Assembly: GCF_011045195.1 (NCBI RefSeq)
Contig: NZ_CP049199.1
Location: 1,054,001-1,118,000 of the forward strand
DNA from: Caulobacter soli
GTDB lineage: Bacteria > Pseudomonadota > Alphaproteobacteria > Caulobacterales > Caulobacteraceae
Reading direction: 5' to 3'
Length of the DNA: 64,000 nucleotides
A program made the translations under genes and the position numbers. Below the pieces are notes generated by a model that saw nothing but the letters and a program-made list of their open reading frames with translations, was not told the origin of the DNA and made no database searches. Positions 48,655-58,097 of this stretch are shown one piece after another (within the stretch, counting starts at the first letter, position 1; each line of letters opens with the position of its first letter).

Positions 48655-48825
48655 TCAGCCTTCCTCGCCGCCTTCGTCCTCTTCGCCCTCGGCGCGGAAC
48701 GTGCGTTCTTCCAGCCTGAGGCGTTCCTGCTCGAACCGGTTGGTCAGATGCAGCATCTGCTCGGTGAGAGCCGCCGAAACGGTCGAGGCGGGTTCTTCGG
48801 CGGAGTCGTCATAGGAGTCGGACAT
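48655..48825 (-). CDS. Small acidic protein
   Basis: 56 aa, starting MSDSYDDSAEEPAS and ending GEEDEGGEEG. The middle is a predicted amphipathic helix (ALTEQMLHLTNRFEQERLRL). Clean ATG-to-stop frame with coding-type GC3. Highly acidic (pI would be very low) and no known family. Possibly an adaptor; unproven. Real gene likely because of codon bias, but not certain. Confidence 0.6.
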   Translation of the reverse strand: MSDSYDDSAEEPASTVSAALTEQMLHLTNRFEQERLRLEERTFRAEGEEDEGGEEG

Positions 48826-48913
48826 GCACAGGCACAGCTAGGGCGCCCCCGCCCATGCGTGTCCAAACGACGTCGGCCGCCCGACGTTCCTAAAGCCAAG
48901 ATAGGTTTCTGGA

Positions 48914-49057
48914 CTAGAAGGTCTTGGCCATGAAGATCACCGCGCAGACCGGCGCGGCGGCCACCAGCAACACGCGCAGGGTCTTTTCGGCGAGGCCGAA
49001 CCAGCTTGTGCTGGCGGCGGGCGCGAAGACGAGGCGGCGGGCGCTGAGGGTGGTCAT
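48914..49057 (-). CDS. Small single-pass membrane protein
   Basis: 47 aa. Hydrophilic N-terminus (MTTLSARRLVFAPAASTSWF) and one transmembrane helix (LLVAAAPVCAVIFMAKTF). AAGGAG ribosome site 8 bases before the ATG. No family recognised. Confidence 0.7.
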   Translation of the reverse strand: MTTLSARRLVFAPAASTSWFGLAEKTLRVLLVAAAPVCAVIFMAKTF

Positions 49058-49168
49058 GGGACAACTCCTTTGAAGCTCGACCATGAGCTCTAGGGAGTTA
49101 ACGCGTCGGTTTCTTGGACGGATGCGCCCCCGCGACAAGTTGTTCCAGCTGTGGCGCCGAAGAGACGC

Positions 49169-49462
49169 TCAGGCCCAGAACGACGGCGGCTGTCGCGTGT
49201 CGGGCGGCGGAGGCCGCACGCTGGCGCAGGCGGTGTGGGCCTTGAAGACGCGCTTCAGCGAGGCGGGGAAACGATGCAGCGCCGCCGCCGGCCGGATCGG
49301 CCGGGCCGACAGGTCGCCGGCGCAGTTGGGGCAGACACCGAAGAATCGGGTCTCCACGCAGTCGACACAGAAGGTGCATTCGAAGGTGCAGATCCGCGCG
49401 TCCGGGCTGTCGGGCGGCAGGTCGCGGTCGCAGCACTCGCAATTGGGACGCAGTTCGAGCAT
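49169..49462 (-). CDS. DUF1272 small zinc-ribbon-like protein
   Basis: 97 aa. MLELRPNCECCDRDLP at the N-terminus and C-x2-C pairs (CDRDLPPDS, TFCVDC, CPNC) spell the DUF1272 cysteine pattern, presumably binding one or two zinc ions. Cytoplasmic. The C-terminal 40 residues are an extension beyond the usual short form. Function unknown. Confidence 0.8.
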   Translation of the reverse strand: MLELRPNCECCDRDLPPDSPDARICTFECTFCVDCVETRFFGVCPNCAGDLSARPIRPAAALHRFPASLKRVFKAHTACASVRPPPPDTRQPPSFWA

Positions 49463-49603
49463 GGGCCGTCTCCTCCCAGGTTCGCGTGTCTTAATGCGCG
49501 TTAAGGCTTGCACCATAAGGGCCGATGGCGGCTTTACGCGAGGGGGCAAGTTCGCCGATCACGGGAATGTGGCGAGCGGCTCCCGATGGCGTGATCGAAG
49601 GGG

Positions 49604-49609
49604 TTGACC
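49604..49609 (+). promoter_or_regulatory. Possible -35 element upstream of carA
   Basis: TTGACC at 49604 with CCTAGA about 16 bases downstream as a weak -10. It precedes the attenuator-like hairpin at 49646-49680. Weak match. Confidence 0.35.
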
Positions 49610-49645
49610 CCCCCTCCATAGACCCCTAGACACGCCGCCGTTTGC

Positions 49646-49680
49646 GCGGGCGGGCAGGGTTACACCCCGCCCGCCTTTTT
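49646..49680 (+). terminator. Attenuator-like terminator in the carA leader
   Basis: 9-bp stem (GCGGGCGGG with CCCGCCCGC), 11-base loop and TTTTT tail ending 51 bases before carA. A strong terminator between the likely promoter and the gene implies regulated read-through, as is common for pyrimidine genes. Controlling signal not visible. Confidence 0.65.
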
Positions 49681-49730
49681 GCGACAATGATCCGCCCTTT
49701 CGGGCCCGCGTTCAGGAGGCGCTTTACAGA

Positions 49731-50897
49731 ATGTCCCAAGACCTTCTCCCCGGCGTCACTGGTGTTCTGGCCCTGGCCGACGGCACGATCCTGCAAGGCG
49801 TTGGCTGCGGCGCGACCGGCGATGCGGTCGGCGAGGTGTGCTTCAACACCGCCATGACCGGCTACCAGGAGATCCTCACCGATCCCTCCTACATGGCCCA
49901 GATCGTCGCCTTCACCTTCCCGCACGTGGGCAATGTCGGCACGAACGTCGAGGACCTGGAACAGATGGCCGGCGGCGCCGAGACGGCCGCCCGCGGCGCG
50001 ATCTTCCGCGACGCCCCGACCGACCAGGCCAACTGGCGCGCCGACAGCGACTTCGACGGCTGGATGAAGCGTCGCAACATGATCGGCCTGTCGGGCGTCG
50101 ACACCCGCGCCCTGACCCGCAAGATCCGCGAGACTGGCATGCCGCACGGCGTGATCGCCCACTCGCCGACCGGCGAGTTCGACCTGGACGCCCTGGTCGC
50201 CAAGGCCAAGGCCTGGGCTGGCCTGGAAGGCCTGGACCTGGCCAAGGACGCTTCGACCACCCAGACCTTCACCTGGGACGAGGGCCTGTGGTCGTGGCCG
50301 GAAGGCTACGCCAAGCTGGACAAGCCCAAGTACGAGGTCGTGGTCCTGGACTACGGCGTCAAGCGCAACATCCTGCGCGCCCTGGCCCATGTCGGCGCCC
50401 GCGCCACGGTGGTGCCGGCCAGCACCTCGGCCGAGGACATCCTGGCCCGCAATCCCGACGGCGTGCTGCTGTCCAACGGCCCGGGCGACCCGGCCGCGAC
50501 CGGTGAATATGCCGTGCCCGAGATCCAGAAGCTGGTCGCCAGCGGCAAGCCGGTGTTCGGCATCTGCCTGGGACACCAGATGCTGGCCCTTGCGGTGGGC
50601 GCCAAGACCGTGAAGATGGAGCAGGGACACCATGGGGCCAACCACCCCGTGAAGGACCTGACGACCGGCAAGGTCGAAATCGTCTCGATGAACCACGGCT
50701 TCACCGTCGACAGCTCTAGCCTGCCCAAGGCCGTCACCGAGACCCACGTCTCGCTGTTCGACGGCACCAACGCCGGCATCGCCCTGACCGACAAGCCGGT
50801 GTTCTCTGTGCAGCATCACCCCGAAGCCTCGCCGGGGCCGACCGACAGCCTCTATCTGTTCGAGCGCTTCGCCGGCCTGATGGATGCGGCGAAGTAG
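49731..50897 (+). CDS. carA: Carbamoyl-phosphate synthase small subunit
   Basis: 388 aa glutamine amidotransferase subunit that delivers ammonia to CarB for arginine and pyrimidine synthesis. N-terminal CarA domain ([15 protein letters not shown]) and C-terminal class I amidotransferase triad: Cys in ICLGHQ, His in [10 protein letters not shown] and the Glu beside it. carB is not in the window nearby. ATG 49731 after CAGGAGGCG ribosome site. Confidence 0.97.
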   Translation: MSQDLLPGVTGVLALADGTILQGVGCGATGDAVGEVCFNTAMTGYQEILTDPSYMAQIVAFTFPHVGNVGTNVEDLEQMAGGAETAARGAIFRDAPTDQANWRADSDFDGWMKRRNMIGLSGVDTRALTRKIRETGMPHGVIAHSPTGEFDLDALVAKAKAWAGLEGLDLAKDASTTQTFTWDEGLWSWPEGYAKLDKPKYEVVVLDYGVKRNILRALAHVGARATVVPASTSAEDILARNPDGVLLSNGPGDPAATGEYAVPEIQKLVASGKPVFGICLGHQMLALAVGAKTVKMEQGHHGANHPVKDLTTGKVEIVSMNHGFTVDSSSLPKAVTETHVSLFDGTNAGIALTDKPVFSVQHHPEASPGPTDSLYLFERFAGLMDAAK

Positions 50898-50956
50898 GCT
50901 TCCTTCCGGGTCGAACACCTCCGACGCCCGTGGCTCGCGCCGCGGGCGTCGTGCGT

Positions 50957-50985
50957 TTGACTCAATATAACAGCGCTTATACATA
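50957..50985 (+). promoter_or_regulatory. Promoter of the MarR-S41 operon
   Basis: TTGACT (50957-50962), 17-base spacer, TACATA (50980-50985). A start site 6-7 bases later would fall on the ATG at 50993, giving a leaderless or nearly leaderless mRNA. Confidence 0.6.
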
Positions 50986-50986
50986 T

Positions 50987-51000
50987 GGTGTCATGACACC
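50987..51000. promoter_or_regulatory. Perfect palindrome across the MarR start codon
   Basis: GGTGTCATGACACC, a perfect 14-bp palindrome with the ATG at its centre. Likely autorepression site of the MarR protein: it overlaps the predicted transcription start and translation start. Confidence 0.7.
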
Positions 51001-51475
51001 GCCCACGCCGACGCTCGGCACCTTGCTGCGCCATCTGATCGAGACGCTGGACGGCGCGGTGGAGGACGCCTATCGCGCCTCCGGCCTGGACTACCGTCCG
51101 CGCTACACGCCGGTGGTCAAGGCGTTGACGGCCCTGGGGCCGGTCTCGATCCGGGTAATCTCGCGCCAGGCCGGCATCAGCCATTCGGCCGCCAGCCAGA
51201 CGGTGTCGCAGATGGTCAGGGAAGGCCTTGTCGCGCTGTCGCCGGGGATCGACGGGCGCGAGCGCATCGTCGCCCTGACGCCGCGTGCCCAAGCCATGCT
51301 GCCGGCCGTGACCCGCCAGTGGCGCGCCGTCAACGCCGCCGCCGCCGGCCTCGACGCCGAGCTTTCCGCGCCGCTGTCCGGGCTGCTGGTCGAGGCGATC
51401 GCGGCCCTCGAGCGCAAGACCTTCGGCGATCGCATCGCCGACGCCGCCGAACAGATTTCCCTGGAGGCTCCATGA
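50993..51475 (+). CDS. MarR-family transcriptional regulator
   Basis: 160 aa winged-helix dimer. Sequence VISRQAGISHSAASQTVSQM is the recognition helix, followed by the wing (SPGIDGRERIVAL). The ATG 50993 lies in a palindrome and directly downstream of the promoter, suggesting a leaderless transcript. Overlaps the S41 protease start (ATGA), so the two are coupled and the protease is presumably a regulated target. Confidence 0.88.
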   Translation: MTPPTPTLGTLLRHLIETLDGAVEDAYRASGLDYRPRYTPVVKALTALGPVSIRVISRQAGISHSAASQTVSQMVREGLVALSPGIDGRERIVALTPRAQAMLPAVTRQWRAVNAAAAGLDAELSAPLSGLLVEAIAALERKTFGDRIADAAEQISLEAP

Positions 51476-52821
51476 ACACGCGTCACTTGCTTCTGGCCTG
51501 CGCCGTCCTGGCCCTGACCGCGCCGGACGCGCCCGCCTTGGCCCAGGTGAAGAGCGGCGTGGAGCAGGCCGCGCCCAACGCCCTGTCGAAGGCCGCCCGT
51601 GACGCGGCCCTGGTGGCGATCGCCGAGACGGTGCGCGCCGCCTACGTCTTCCCGGAAAAGGACGCGACGATCATCGCGCGCCTGGAGAAGGCGCGTCTGG
51701 ACGGGCGCTACGACACGACCGACGCGGGGGTGTTCGCCGAGCGGGTCTCTGAGGATCTGACCGCCGCCAGCGGCGACCATCACATGTACATGCTGTACGA
51801 CCCGGCCCAGTACGCCGCGGCGACCAGCGCGGGCTCGGCGAACGCTTCGGTCAATGAAGCGGCCGAGGCGGCGTTCGCGCGGAGCCTGGCGGTGCGTGAC
51901 CATCACGGCCTCGTCGAGCAGAAGATCCTGCCCGGCAATCTCCGCTACCTGAAGATCGCCGCCTTCCAATGGGTCCAGGACGAAACCGGGACGATCTATG
52001 ACGAGGCCCTGCGGTTCCTGAAGGACGGCGACGCGGTGGTCATCGACCTGCGCGGCAATCCCGGTGGCTCGCATCCGGCGGTGCGCTATCTGGTCAGCCA
52101 CTTCATGGACGGCGACGTGCTGGAGATGACCTTCCTGGAAAGCGGCCAGACCCCCGTCCAGTCCCGGACGCTGGAGCATCTGCCGGCGGGCCGGTTGAGG
52201 GGTAAGCCGCTGTACGTGCTGATCGACAACAACACCGGCTCGGCCGCCGAGGCCTTCGCCTACGACATTCAGCAGTTCAAGCTGGGCGAACTGGTCGGGG
52301 CGACGACGGCGGGGGCGGCCAACAACAACCGCTTCCTGCCCATCGCGCCGGGCTTCATGCTCAGCGTGTCGTTCGGCCGGCCGGTCCACGCGGTCAGCCA
52401 GACCAATTGGGACGGAACCGGCGTCGCGCCCACGGTGGCGGCCCGACCCGAACAGGCGCTGGCGGTCGCCCAGTCCCTGGCCCTGAAGCGCCTGGCCGCC
52501 ACGCCCGGCGCTTCGCCCGAGGCGAAGGCCGAATACGCCTGGGCCAGCATCGACGTGGCGGCGGGGCTGAACCCGGTCTCGATCCCGCCCGGCAAGCTGA
52601 AGACCTGGGCGGGGCGCTATGGCGAGGTCACCATCAGCCTGCGCGACGGCAAGCTGTGGATGGCCCGGGCCGATCGTCCGCTGCGCGGCCTGACGGCCCT
52701 GACCGTCGACGGCCTGTTCGCGGTCGACGGCTCGGACATGCTGCGCGCGCGCTTCACCGCCACGGGTCTGGAGACCCTGTGGCGGGGTGATCCCGATCCT
52801 CGGGTCTATCCTAGGATCTAG
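51472..52821 (+). CDS. Secreted S41-family (tail-specific) peptidase
   Basis: 449 aa. Signal peptide (cut after ALA near residue 24), an N-terminal helical domain ([18 protein letters not shown]), and the S41 core with [11 protein letters not shown] and the catalytic Ser in [13 protein letters not shown]. The conserved Lys of CtpA-type members is replaced, as in the IRBP-like subgroup that uses a Ser-Glu arrangement. Probably processes periplasmic peptides. Second gene of the MarR operon. Its stop shares CTAG with the convergent esterase. Confidence 0.83.
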   Translation: MNTRHLLLACAVLALTAPDAPALAQVKSGVEQAAPNALSKAARDAALVAIAETVRAAYVFPEKDATIIARLEKARLDGRYDTTDAGVFAERVSEDLTAASGDHHMYMLYDPAQYAAATSAGSANASVNEAAEAAFARSLAVRDHHGLVEQKILPGNLRYLKIAAFQWVQDETGTIYDEALRFLKDGDAVVIDLRGNPGGSHPAVRYLVSHFMDGDVLEMTFLESGQTPVQSRTLEHLPAGRLRGKPLYVLIDNNTGSAAEAFAYDIQQFKLGELVGATTAGAANNNRFLPIAPGFMLSVSFGRPVHAVSQTNWDGTGVAPTVAARPEQALAVAQSLALKRLAATPGASPEAKAEYAWASIDVAAGLNPVSIPPGKLKTWAGRYGEVTISLRDGKLWMARADRPLRGLTALTVDGLFAVDGSDMLRARFTATGLETLWRGDPDPRVYPRI

Positions 52822-54437
52822 GTCCCGAACTGCGTGAACGGCACCTTGTTGAACAGCTCGCGCTCGGCCCCGCGCGGATCGTCTTCCATGCGCGTGCTGT
52901 TGTCGAACACCAGGGTCTGTCGCTTGGGCAGGGTGTAAGGCTCCCAGGCCGGGATCGACGGGTTGTTCGGATTGCCGGTGCGCGCGAAGGCGATGAAGGT
53001 GTCGGCGATCTTGCCGTGCATGGCCACCGCGTCCGGACCCGAGCCGGTGATCACCCCGGGCGCGTCGAAATTGCCGAACACCAGCTGCATGTCCAGCGTG
53101 TGGGGCGCGCCCCAGGCGCCGCCGTCCTTGGGTGCGCGCCAGTTCAGCTGATAGGCCCAGGCGGGGGCGCCGGCCTTGGCCCGTTCCTCGTCCTGGATGA
53201 TCGCCGCCTTCCAGGAGCGACCAGCGGTCGCCGCCGCGAAGTAAACGTCCGACGGCGAATAGTCCGGATAGATCTTGCGATAGGCCGCCACCACCGTGGC
53301 CGGGTCGATGTCGACACGGGCGTTGAACTGGCTGGGCAGCTTGGCGATCACCTGCTCCCACGTCAGGTCCAGCAGGGTCTTGTCGTAGCCGACGAAGCCG
53401 CGCACCTCGTCATGGGTGTTGCCGCACATCATCGGCACCGACAGGCCCACGGGCGAGGCGTCGGGGAAGAACGGGTGGCGGGTCAGGGTCCGCTCGTCCA
53501 GCACCGGGCCCATATAGACCCCGCCGCTGCCGGCGATCGGGTCGGTGGCCTTTAGGCCCAACAGGAAGGCGTCGGCGGGCAGGGCGCGCAGGGCGGCCAG
53601 GTCCTTGACTCCCAGCTTGTCGATGAAGCCCTTGGCGCGCTTGGTGGCGTTGAACGGGCCGGCGGCGGTGACCTGCTGGCCGCTCATGGTGGCGGCGCGG
53701 TGGAACAGGCCCTTGGCGGACGGCATGGCCATCAGGGTGGCGATCTTGGCGCCGCCGCCCGATTGTCCGAACAGCATGACATTGCCCGGATCGCCCCCGA
53801 ACGCGGCGATGTTGTCGCGCACCCACTGCAGGGCCAGGACCAGGTCCATCTGGCCGACATTGCCGCTGTCGGCGACGCTGGCGTCGTCGAACAGGCGAGG
53901 CAGATAGAGATAGCCGAAGGCGTTGAGGCGGTGATTGACCGTCACCACGACCACGTCGCCGCGCTTGGCCAGCTTGGTCCCGTCGTACCAGGGGCTGGCG
54001 CCCGATCCGGTGTTGTAGGCGCCGCCGTGGATGTAGAACATCACCGGCCGCTTCTTGCCGTCGGCCAGGGTCTTGCCGGCGGCGGGGGTCCAGACGTTGA
54101 GGAACAGGCAGTCCTCGCTCTGGGTCTCGCCGCTCTCGCCCTTGCCCTGCGGACAGGCCGCGCCATAGGCCAGGGCGTCCGCGACGCCGGTCCATGGCTT
54201 GGGCGGCTGGGGCGGCATGAAGCGTCCCGCCCCGCCGGTGTCGGCGCCATAGCGCAGGCCCTTGAACACCTGGACGCCTTCGCCGCTCGCCCCGCGCACC
54301 TTGCCGTAGGTGGTGGCCACCACGGGACCGGCCTTGGCGGCGGCCTGGCCCAGGCTCGGCGCCAGGGTCGCGGCCGCGGCGGCCGCGCCGCCGACGATCA
54401 GCAGACGGCGGCGATCGAGGGGAAGGGGCGAATCCAT
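52818..54437 (-). CDS. Secreted type-B carboxylesterase
   Basis: 539 aa. Signal with RRR and a hydrophobic core (Tat or Sec), then the alpha/beta hydrolase carboxylesterase fold. Nucleophile elbow GQSGGGAK, with [11 protein letters not shown] and the later Glu and His of the triad (EVRGFVGYD and DAVAMHGKI region). Likely active on esters of plant origin. A LacI-type operator lies about 60 bases upstream, suggesting sugar-dependent control. Overlaps S41 at the stop by 4 bases. Confidence 0.85.
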   Translation of the reverse strand: MDSPLPLDRRRLLIVGGAAAAAATLAPSLGQAAAKAGPVVATTYGKVRGASGEGVQVFKGLRYGADTGGAGRFMPPQPPKPWTGVADALAYGAACPQGKGESGETQSEDCLFLNVWTPAAGKTLADGKKRPVMFYIHGGAYNTGSGASPWYDGTKLAKRGDVVVVTVNHRLNAFGYLYLPRLFDDASVADSGNVGQMDLVLALQWVRDNIAAFGGDPGNVMLFGQSGGGAKIATLMAMPSAKGLFHRAATMSGQQVTAAGPFNATKRAKGFIDKLGVKDLAALRALPADAFLLGLKATDPIAGSGGVYMGPVLDERTLTRHPFFPDASPVGLSVPMMCGNTHDEVRGFVGYDKTLLDLTWEQVIAKLPSQFNARVDIDPATVVAAYRKIYPDYSPSDVYFAAATAGRSWKAAIIQDEERAKAGAPAWAYQLNWRAPKDGGAWGAPHTLDMQLVFGNFDAPGVITGSGPDAVAMHGKIADTFIAFARTGNPNNPSIPAWEPYTLPKRQTLVFDNSTRMEDDPRGAERELFNKVPFTQFGT

Positions 54438-54499
54438 GGTGTCTCCTCCGGGCGTTCTTGGCGGGCGTCTTGGCGGCGCGCTAGCTTTTCACGGCAACG

Positions 54500-54515
54500 A
54501 TGACACCGGTATCAT
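54500..54515. promoter_or_regulatory. LacI-family operator
   Basis: ATGACACC-GGTATCAT, a 16-bp dyad centred on CCGG with one mismatch, typical of LacI-type repressors of sugar genes in alphaproteobacteria. It lies 63 bases before the esterase start on the minus strand. No LacI gene is in the window. Confidence 0.6.
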
Positions 54516-54556
54516 TCAGGTCAAACCATTTCTTGGCCGCAACACGGGGCGCGCCG

Positions 54557-55921
54557 TCAGCCCGGTTTGGCGTGAGCGGCCACCCAATCGACGATCAGCG
54601 CCAGCGCCGCCGGGGCCATGGTTTCATCGATCGCGCCATATCCCGGCGCCTGGCCTGGGGGCACGGTCTGCAGCAGGTGGTTCAGGCCCGGCAGCTCCTT
54701 GACCGCGGCGTCGGGGTTCTGGGCCAGGGCGGCGCGGATCGGCGGCAGGTTGATGGCCGGCGCGACTTCCAGGTCCTGGCTCCCGTTGACGTCCAGCACC
54801 GGGCATTTCAGCGCCTTCAGGTTCGGGACCGGATCCGCCGTCAGGAAATAGCGCATCCAGGGCAGGGACAGGATCGCGGCCTTGCGCTCGGCGGTCGCTT
54901 CCGGCGCCCCGTCGGCCACGAACAGCGCCTTCAGCTTGGCGGCCGCGGCGGCGGGATCGGGCTCGGCCTTGACGATCTCGTAGGCGGCGCGGTTCTCGGT
55001 CGAGGCGGCGTCGACCTTGGCCAGCGGCGCGCCGTGGGCCAGCATCAGGGCGCGGGTCTGGCTCAGCAGCACCCGCTCGCCGTTCACGCCCGGCCCGCCG
55101 ATCATCGCCACGAAGGCGATACGCGGGTCCTTGGCCGCCACCATGGGGGCGATCAGCCCGCCCTCGCTGTGGCCGATCAGGCCGATCCGGTCCGGATCGA
55201 TGTCCTTGCGAGCCCGCAGGAAGGCCACGCCGGCGTCGACGTCGGTCGCGAAGTCGGCGCTGGTGACGCCCATGATCGTCTTGCCGGCTTCCGAGCCGCC
55301 CGCGCCGCGATCATCGACCCGCAGCACCGCCACGCCCTTGCGGGTCAGGGCGTCGGCGATCAGCAGAAACGGCTTGTGGCCCTCGATGGTCTCGTCGCGG
55401 TCCTGCGTGCCCGAGCCGGTGATCATCAGGGCCACGGGGAAGGGGCCGGGGCCCTGCGGCAGGGTCAGGGTTCCGGCCAGCTTCAGGCCCGAGGCCGGAT
55501 TGACGTAGGTCACGTCCTCGGCGTGGTAGGGGAAGGGCGGCTTGGGGGTCTGCGGACGCACCGCGACGACCGGAGCGGTGCGGGTGAAGGTCAGGGGCGC
55601 GGTGGCGCGGCCCCGCCATTCGCCGACCAGGCTGGCGCCGTCGGCCGCGACCTGGCCCTCGAACCGCGCCGCCGGCGTGGTCAGCACCACGGTCACCGCC
55701 GAGCCGTCCAGGCTGGCGTTGGCCGGCAGGCCCGAGGCGCCCTGCGCGGGACTGTCGAGCGTGGCCGAACCGTCGCCCTTGATATGCAGCACCAGCGGGA
55801 TCTTCACCCCGACGTTCAATGTCCCGTACCAGTCGCCCAGCACCGGCGTCAGATCCTGGGCGAACACCGGGGTCGCCGCCGCGAGGCTCGCGACCAGCAT
55901 CGGAACGAGGAAGGGCTTCAT
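54557..55921 (-). CDS. Secreted alpha/beta hydrolase with N-terminal domain
   Basis: 454 aa. Signal peptide (cut after FAQ), an N-terminal beta domain (GDWYGTLNVGVKIPLVLHIK) and a C-terminal alpha/beta hydrolase with GHSEGG nucleophile motif and VDDRGAGGS. Probably acts on an ester or peptide bond outside the inner membrane. It shares strand and neighbourhood with the GH5 enzyme (73-base gap), which hints at a joint role in plant-polymer use. Confidence 0.8.
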   Translation of the reverse strand: MKPFLVPMLVASLAAATPVFAQDLTPVLGDWYGTLNVGVKIPLVLHIKGDGSATLDSPAQGASGLPANASLDGSAVTVVLTTPAARFEGQVAADGASLVGEWRGRATAPLTFTRTAPVVAVRPQTPKPPFPYHAEDVTYVNPASGLKLAGTLTLPQGPGPFPVALMITGSGTQDRDETIEGHKPFLLIADALTRKGVAVLRVDDRGAGGSEAGKTIMGVTSADFATDVDAGVAFLRARKDIDPDRIGLIGHSEGGLIAPMVAAKDPRIAFVAMIGGPGVNGERVLLSQTRALMLAHGAPLAKVDAASTENRAAYEIVKAEPDPAAAAAKLKALFVADGAPEATAERKAAILSLPWMRYFLTADPVPNLKALKCPVLDVNGSQDLEVAPAINLPPIRAALAQNPDAAVKELPGLNHLLQTVPPGQAPGYGAIDETMAPAALALIVDWVAAHAKPG

Positions 55922-55993
55922 GGGGTCCCCATCGAAATACGCCCAAGCGGGGCCGGCGGAGACTAGACCCGGTTTTTCCGCCTTGGGTAGGGG

Positions 55994-57322
55994 CTATCGC
56001 GCGGCCAGGGCCGTCACCGCCTGGGCGTGGTCGCGCACGACCGCCAGGGTCGAGGCGTCGGCGTCGAACAGGCCGAACAGACCCTGCTCCTCCTGCGGCG
56101 GATCGCCGACATAGGCCCGGTCGCCCATCTTGAACCAGGCGTCGGCGTGCTGGCCGCGGCCCTCGCCGTTCCAGGCCCAGAAGTTGGTTCCGGCCGTCGG
56201 CCCGCCGGCCTTCATGTCGCTCAGGACCAGGCCGTAGATCATGCCGTAGAAGCGGTCGCGGTCGGTGGTGGGCGAGCCGGGCGCGAAGGCGCGGCCGTCG
56301 CGGACCAGGCCGAACTCCTCGATCACCAGCGGCTTGTTCAGCGACCTGGCGATGGCGATGTGGCGAGTGATGTAGTCGCGGCACTTGGCCTCGCCGGCGT
56401 CGTAGGTCGCCGGCTGGTTCTTCGGGTCGATCCAGCCCCAGTTGTTGGGCCAGACGTGCAGGGTCAGGTAGTCGATGCTGGCCGGCCTGTGCGCTTCGAC
56501 CACGCAGGCTTCGCGCTCCAGGCAGCCCATGGCGCCCTCGCTGCCGGTGGTGACCAGATGGCGCGGATCCAGGGTCTTGATGAAGGCCGAGGTGTCGGCG
56601 ATCCAGCGATAATAGGTCGGCAGGTTGGCGACGCCGAACGCCTCGCTGCCGCCCGGACGCGGCTCGTTGGCCAGCTGCCAGGCCATGATCGTCGGGTCGT
56701 CGCGATAAGGCTTGCCGGTGACGGTGCTGACGCGGCCGACCAGGGCGCGCAGGTAGTGGCGGAACAGGTCCTGGGCCTTGGCGTCGCCATAGAAGCGGGC
56801 GGAGTAGTCGGCGAACTCCGGCCAGGGATGAGCCGGGTCGCCTTGCTGGAACCAGTCGCCGTTGCCAGTCCAGCGCAGATAGGCCGGCATGCCGCCCGAC
56901 CAGTCCCAGAAGTTGTTGACGTAGATCACCGCCTTCATGCCGCGCCGGGCCATCTGCGCCAGCAGCACGTCCAGGCCCTTGAGCAGGTCCTGGTCGTAGT
57001 CCTCGCCGGAGCCTCGGAAGGTGGGAGAGATGGCGACCTTGGCCGGCGAGGTCTCGCCCGCGCCCAGGACGCGCAGGTTGGTGACGCCCAGGGCCTTCAG
57101 CCGGTCCAGCTCGCGCTCCAGCCGCGCGACGTCGCCCGACGGTCCCGGCGAGCCCAGCCAGGCCCCGTACCAGAGGTTCGCGCCGACGAAGCGATAGGGC
57201 TCGCCGTCCAGGCTCAGCCGGCCGTCACGGACGGTGACGAAGGTCGAGGACGTGGCGGCCCGGGCCTGGCTCACGATCGTGGCGGCCGCGCCCGCGACCA
57301 GCAGATGGCGTCTCGACAGCAT
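55994..57322 (-). CDS. Glycoside hydrolase family 5 (mannanase/cellulase-like)
   Basis: 442 aa. Tat-like signal (SRRHLLVAGAAATIVS), then a GH5 barrel. Acid/base Glu in WQLANEPRP and nucleophile Glu in VIEEFGL; VDGEP-type start (DGEPYRFVGAN) and LHVWPNNWGW match the GH5_7 mannan endo-1,4-beta-mannosidase group. Likely periplasmic or outer-membrane-linked hemicellulase. First or only gene of a leftward group with the alpha/beta hydrolase. Confidence 0.87.
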   Translation of the reverse strand: MLSRRHLLVAGAAATIVSQARAATSSTFVTVRDGRLSLDGEPYRFVGANLWYGAWLGSPGPSGDVARLERELDRLKALGVTNLRVLGAGETSPAKVAISPTFRGSGEDYDQDLLKGLDVLLAQMARRGMKAVIYVNNFWDWSGGMPAYLRWTGNGDWFQQGDPAHPWPEFADYSARFYGDAKAQDLFRHYLRALVGRVSTVTGKPYRDDPTIMAWQLANEPRPGGSEAFGVANLPTYYRWIADTSAFIKTLDPRHLVTTGSEGAMGCLEREACVVEAHRPASIDYLTLHVWPNNWGWIDPKNQPATYDAGEAKCRDYITRHIAIARSLNKPLVIEEFGLVRDGRAFAPGSPTTDRDRFYGMIYGLVLSDMKAGGPTAGTNFWAWNGEGRGQHADAWFKMGDRAYVGDPPQEEQGLFGLFDADASTLAVVRDHAQAVTALAAR

Positions 57323-57397
57323 CTTCGCCTCCCCCTCGTTTTGCGCGAGCCTAACGGGAGGCGAGGCCCTCGGGGAAGGGATTAAGTAAAATTGTTT

Positions 57398-57808
57398 TCA
57401 GAAATGGCCGTCTCGACCCGTCAGCCTCTTCAACACCCGCAGGGCGTCCTCGGCGCGATCGGTCGGTACGAACAGGTGGTCGTGGAAGAAGCCCGACACC
57501 GGATTGACCCCCATGCCCTCGGCCGCCAGGGCCGGCAGCAGGGCGGCCAGGAAGCCGACGGCCTCCAGCGACGAATGGATGTTCAGGGTGATCATCCGGC
57601 AGGAGAAGACGGCCTCCAGCCCGGCGGCTTGAGCCTGCGCCTGGGTGACGATCAACGTCAGGCCCTCGCGTTCGCGGAAGGTCATCACGGGCATCAGGCC
57701 GGCGGGTGTGGGCGCGCCCAAGGGCAGGGTGGCGAAGACGTAGACCTCGTCGTCGAGCACGGGGTCCATCGAGGCGATCAGGGCGGAGAGGTCGGTTTCG
57801 CCGGTCAC
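57398..57808 (-). CDS. ACT-domain protein
   Basis: About 136 aa made of two ACT-like repeats (LDDEVYVFATLPLGAPTPAG and HSSLEAVGFLAALLPALAAE), the tandem form found in small predicted amino-acid-binding proteins. Cytoplasmic, role unknown. The likely start is a GTG at 57808 that overlaps the ParE stop (GTGA), so it is translated with the toxin; a Met at 57835 also exists. The linkage with a toxin-antitoxin pair is unusual. Confidence 0.75.
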   Translation of the reverse strand: MTGETDLSALIASMDPVLDDEVYVFATLPLGAPTPAGLMPVMTFREREGLTLIVTQAQAQAAGLEAVFSCRMITLNIHSSLEAVGFLAALLPALAAEGMGVNPVSGFFHDHLFVPTDRAEDALRVLKRLTGRDGHF

Positions 57809-58086
57809 GACTGTCGGTCCTCCAGGCCGTGCCATATGCGGGCAACAAAGACGCCAACTTCCTTGACTTCGTAGCTGATCAGATAGTTCGAGCCGCCGAA
57901 CGGGACGACCAACTCCCTGACGCCAAGGTCGACGGCGCGTCCCCGATCAGGGAGATCGGCCAGCTTCGCGAAACTGGCTTCCAGCACGCCCACGAGCCGC
58001 TGTGCGGCGTGCGGACTCTTCTCGAATAGCCAGTCATTAAAGACGCTCAACATCAAGCTCGGCCGCGGCCGTGATATTAACGGCAA
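57805..58086 (-). CDS. ParE/RelE-family toxin
   Basis: About 93 aa. ParE-like pattern: helical hairpin (FEKSPHAAQRLVGVLEASFA), then the strand core (GVRELVVPFGGSNYLISYEV) and the terminal ARIWHGLEDR block. The family inhibits gyrase or cuts mRNA. No ATG fits the conserved N-terminus, so a TTG at 58086 is proposed, 11 bases after the antitoxin stop. A start at the internal Met (58053) would delete the first strand. Confidence 0.82.
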   Translation of the reverse strand: MPLISRPRPSLMLSVFNDWLFEKSPHAAQRLVGVLEASFAKLADLPDRGRAVDLGVRELVVPFGGSNYLISYEVKEVGVFVARIWHGLEDRQS

Positions 58087-58097
58087 ACGTCAGAGGA

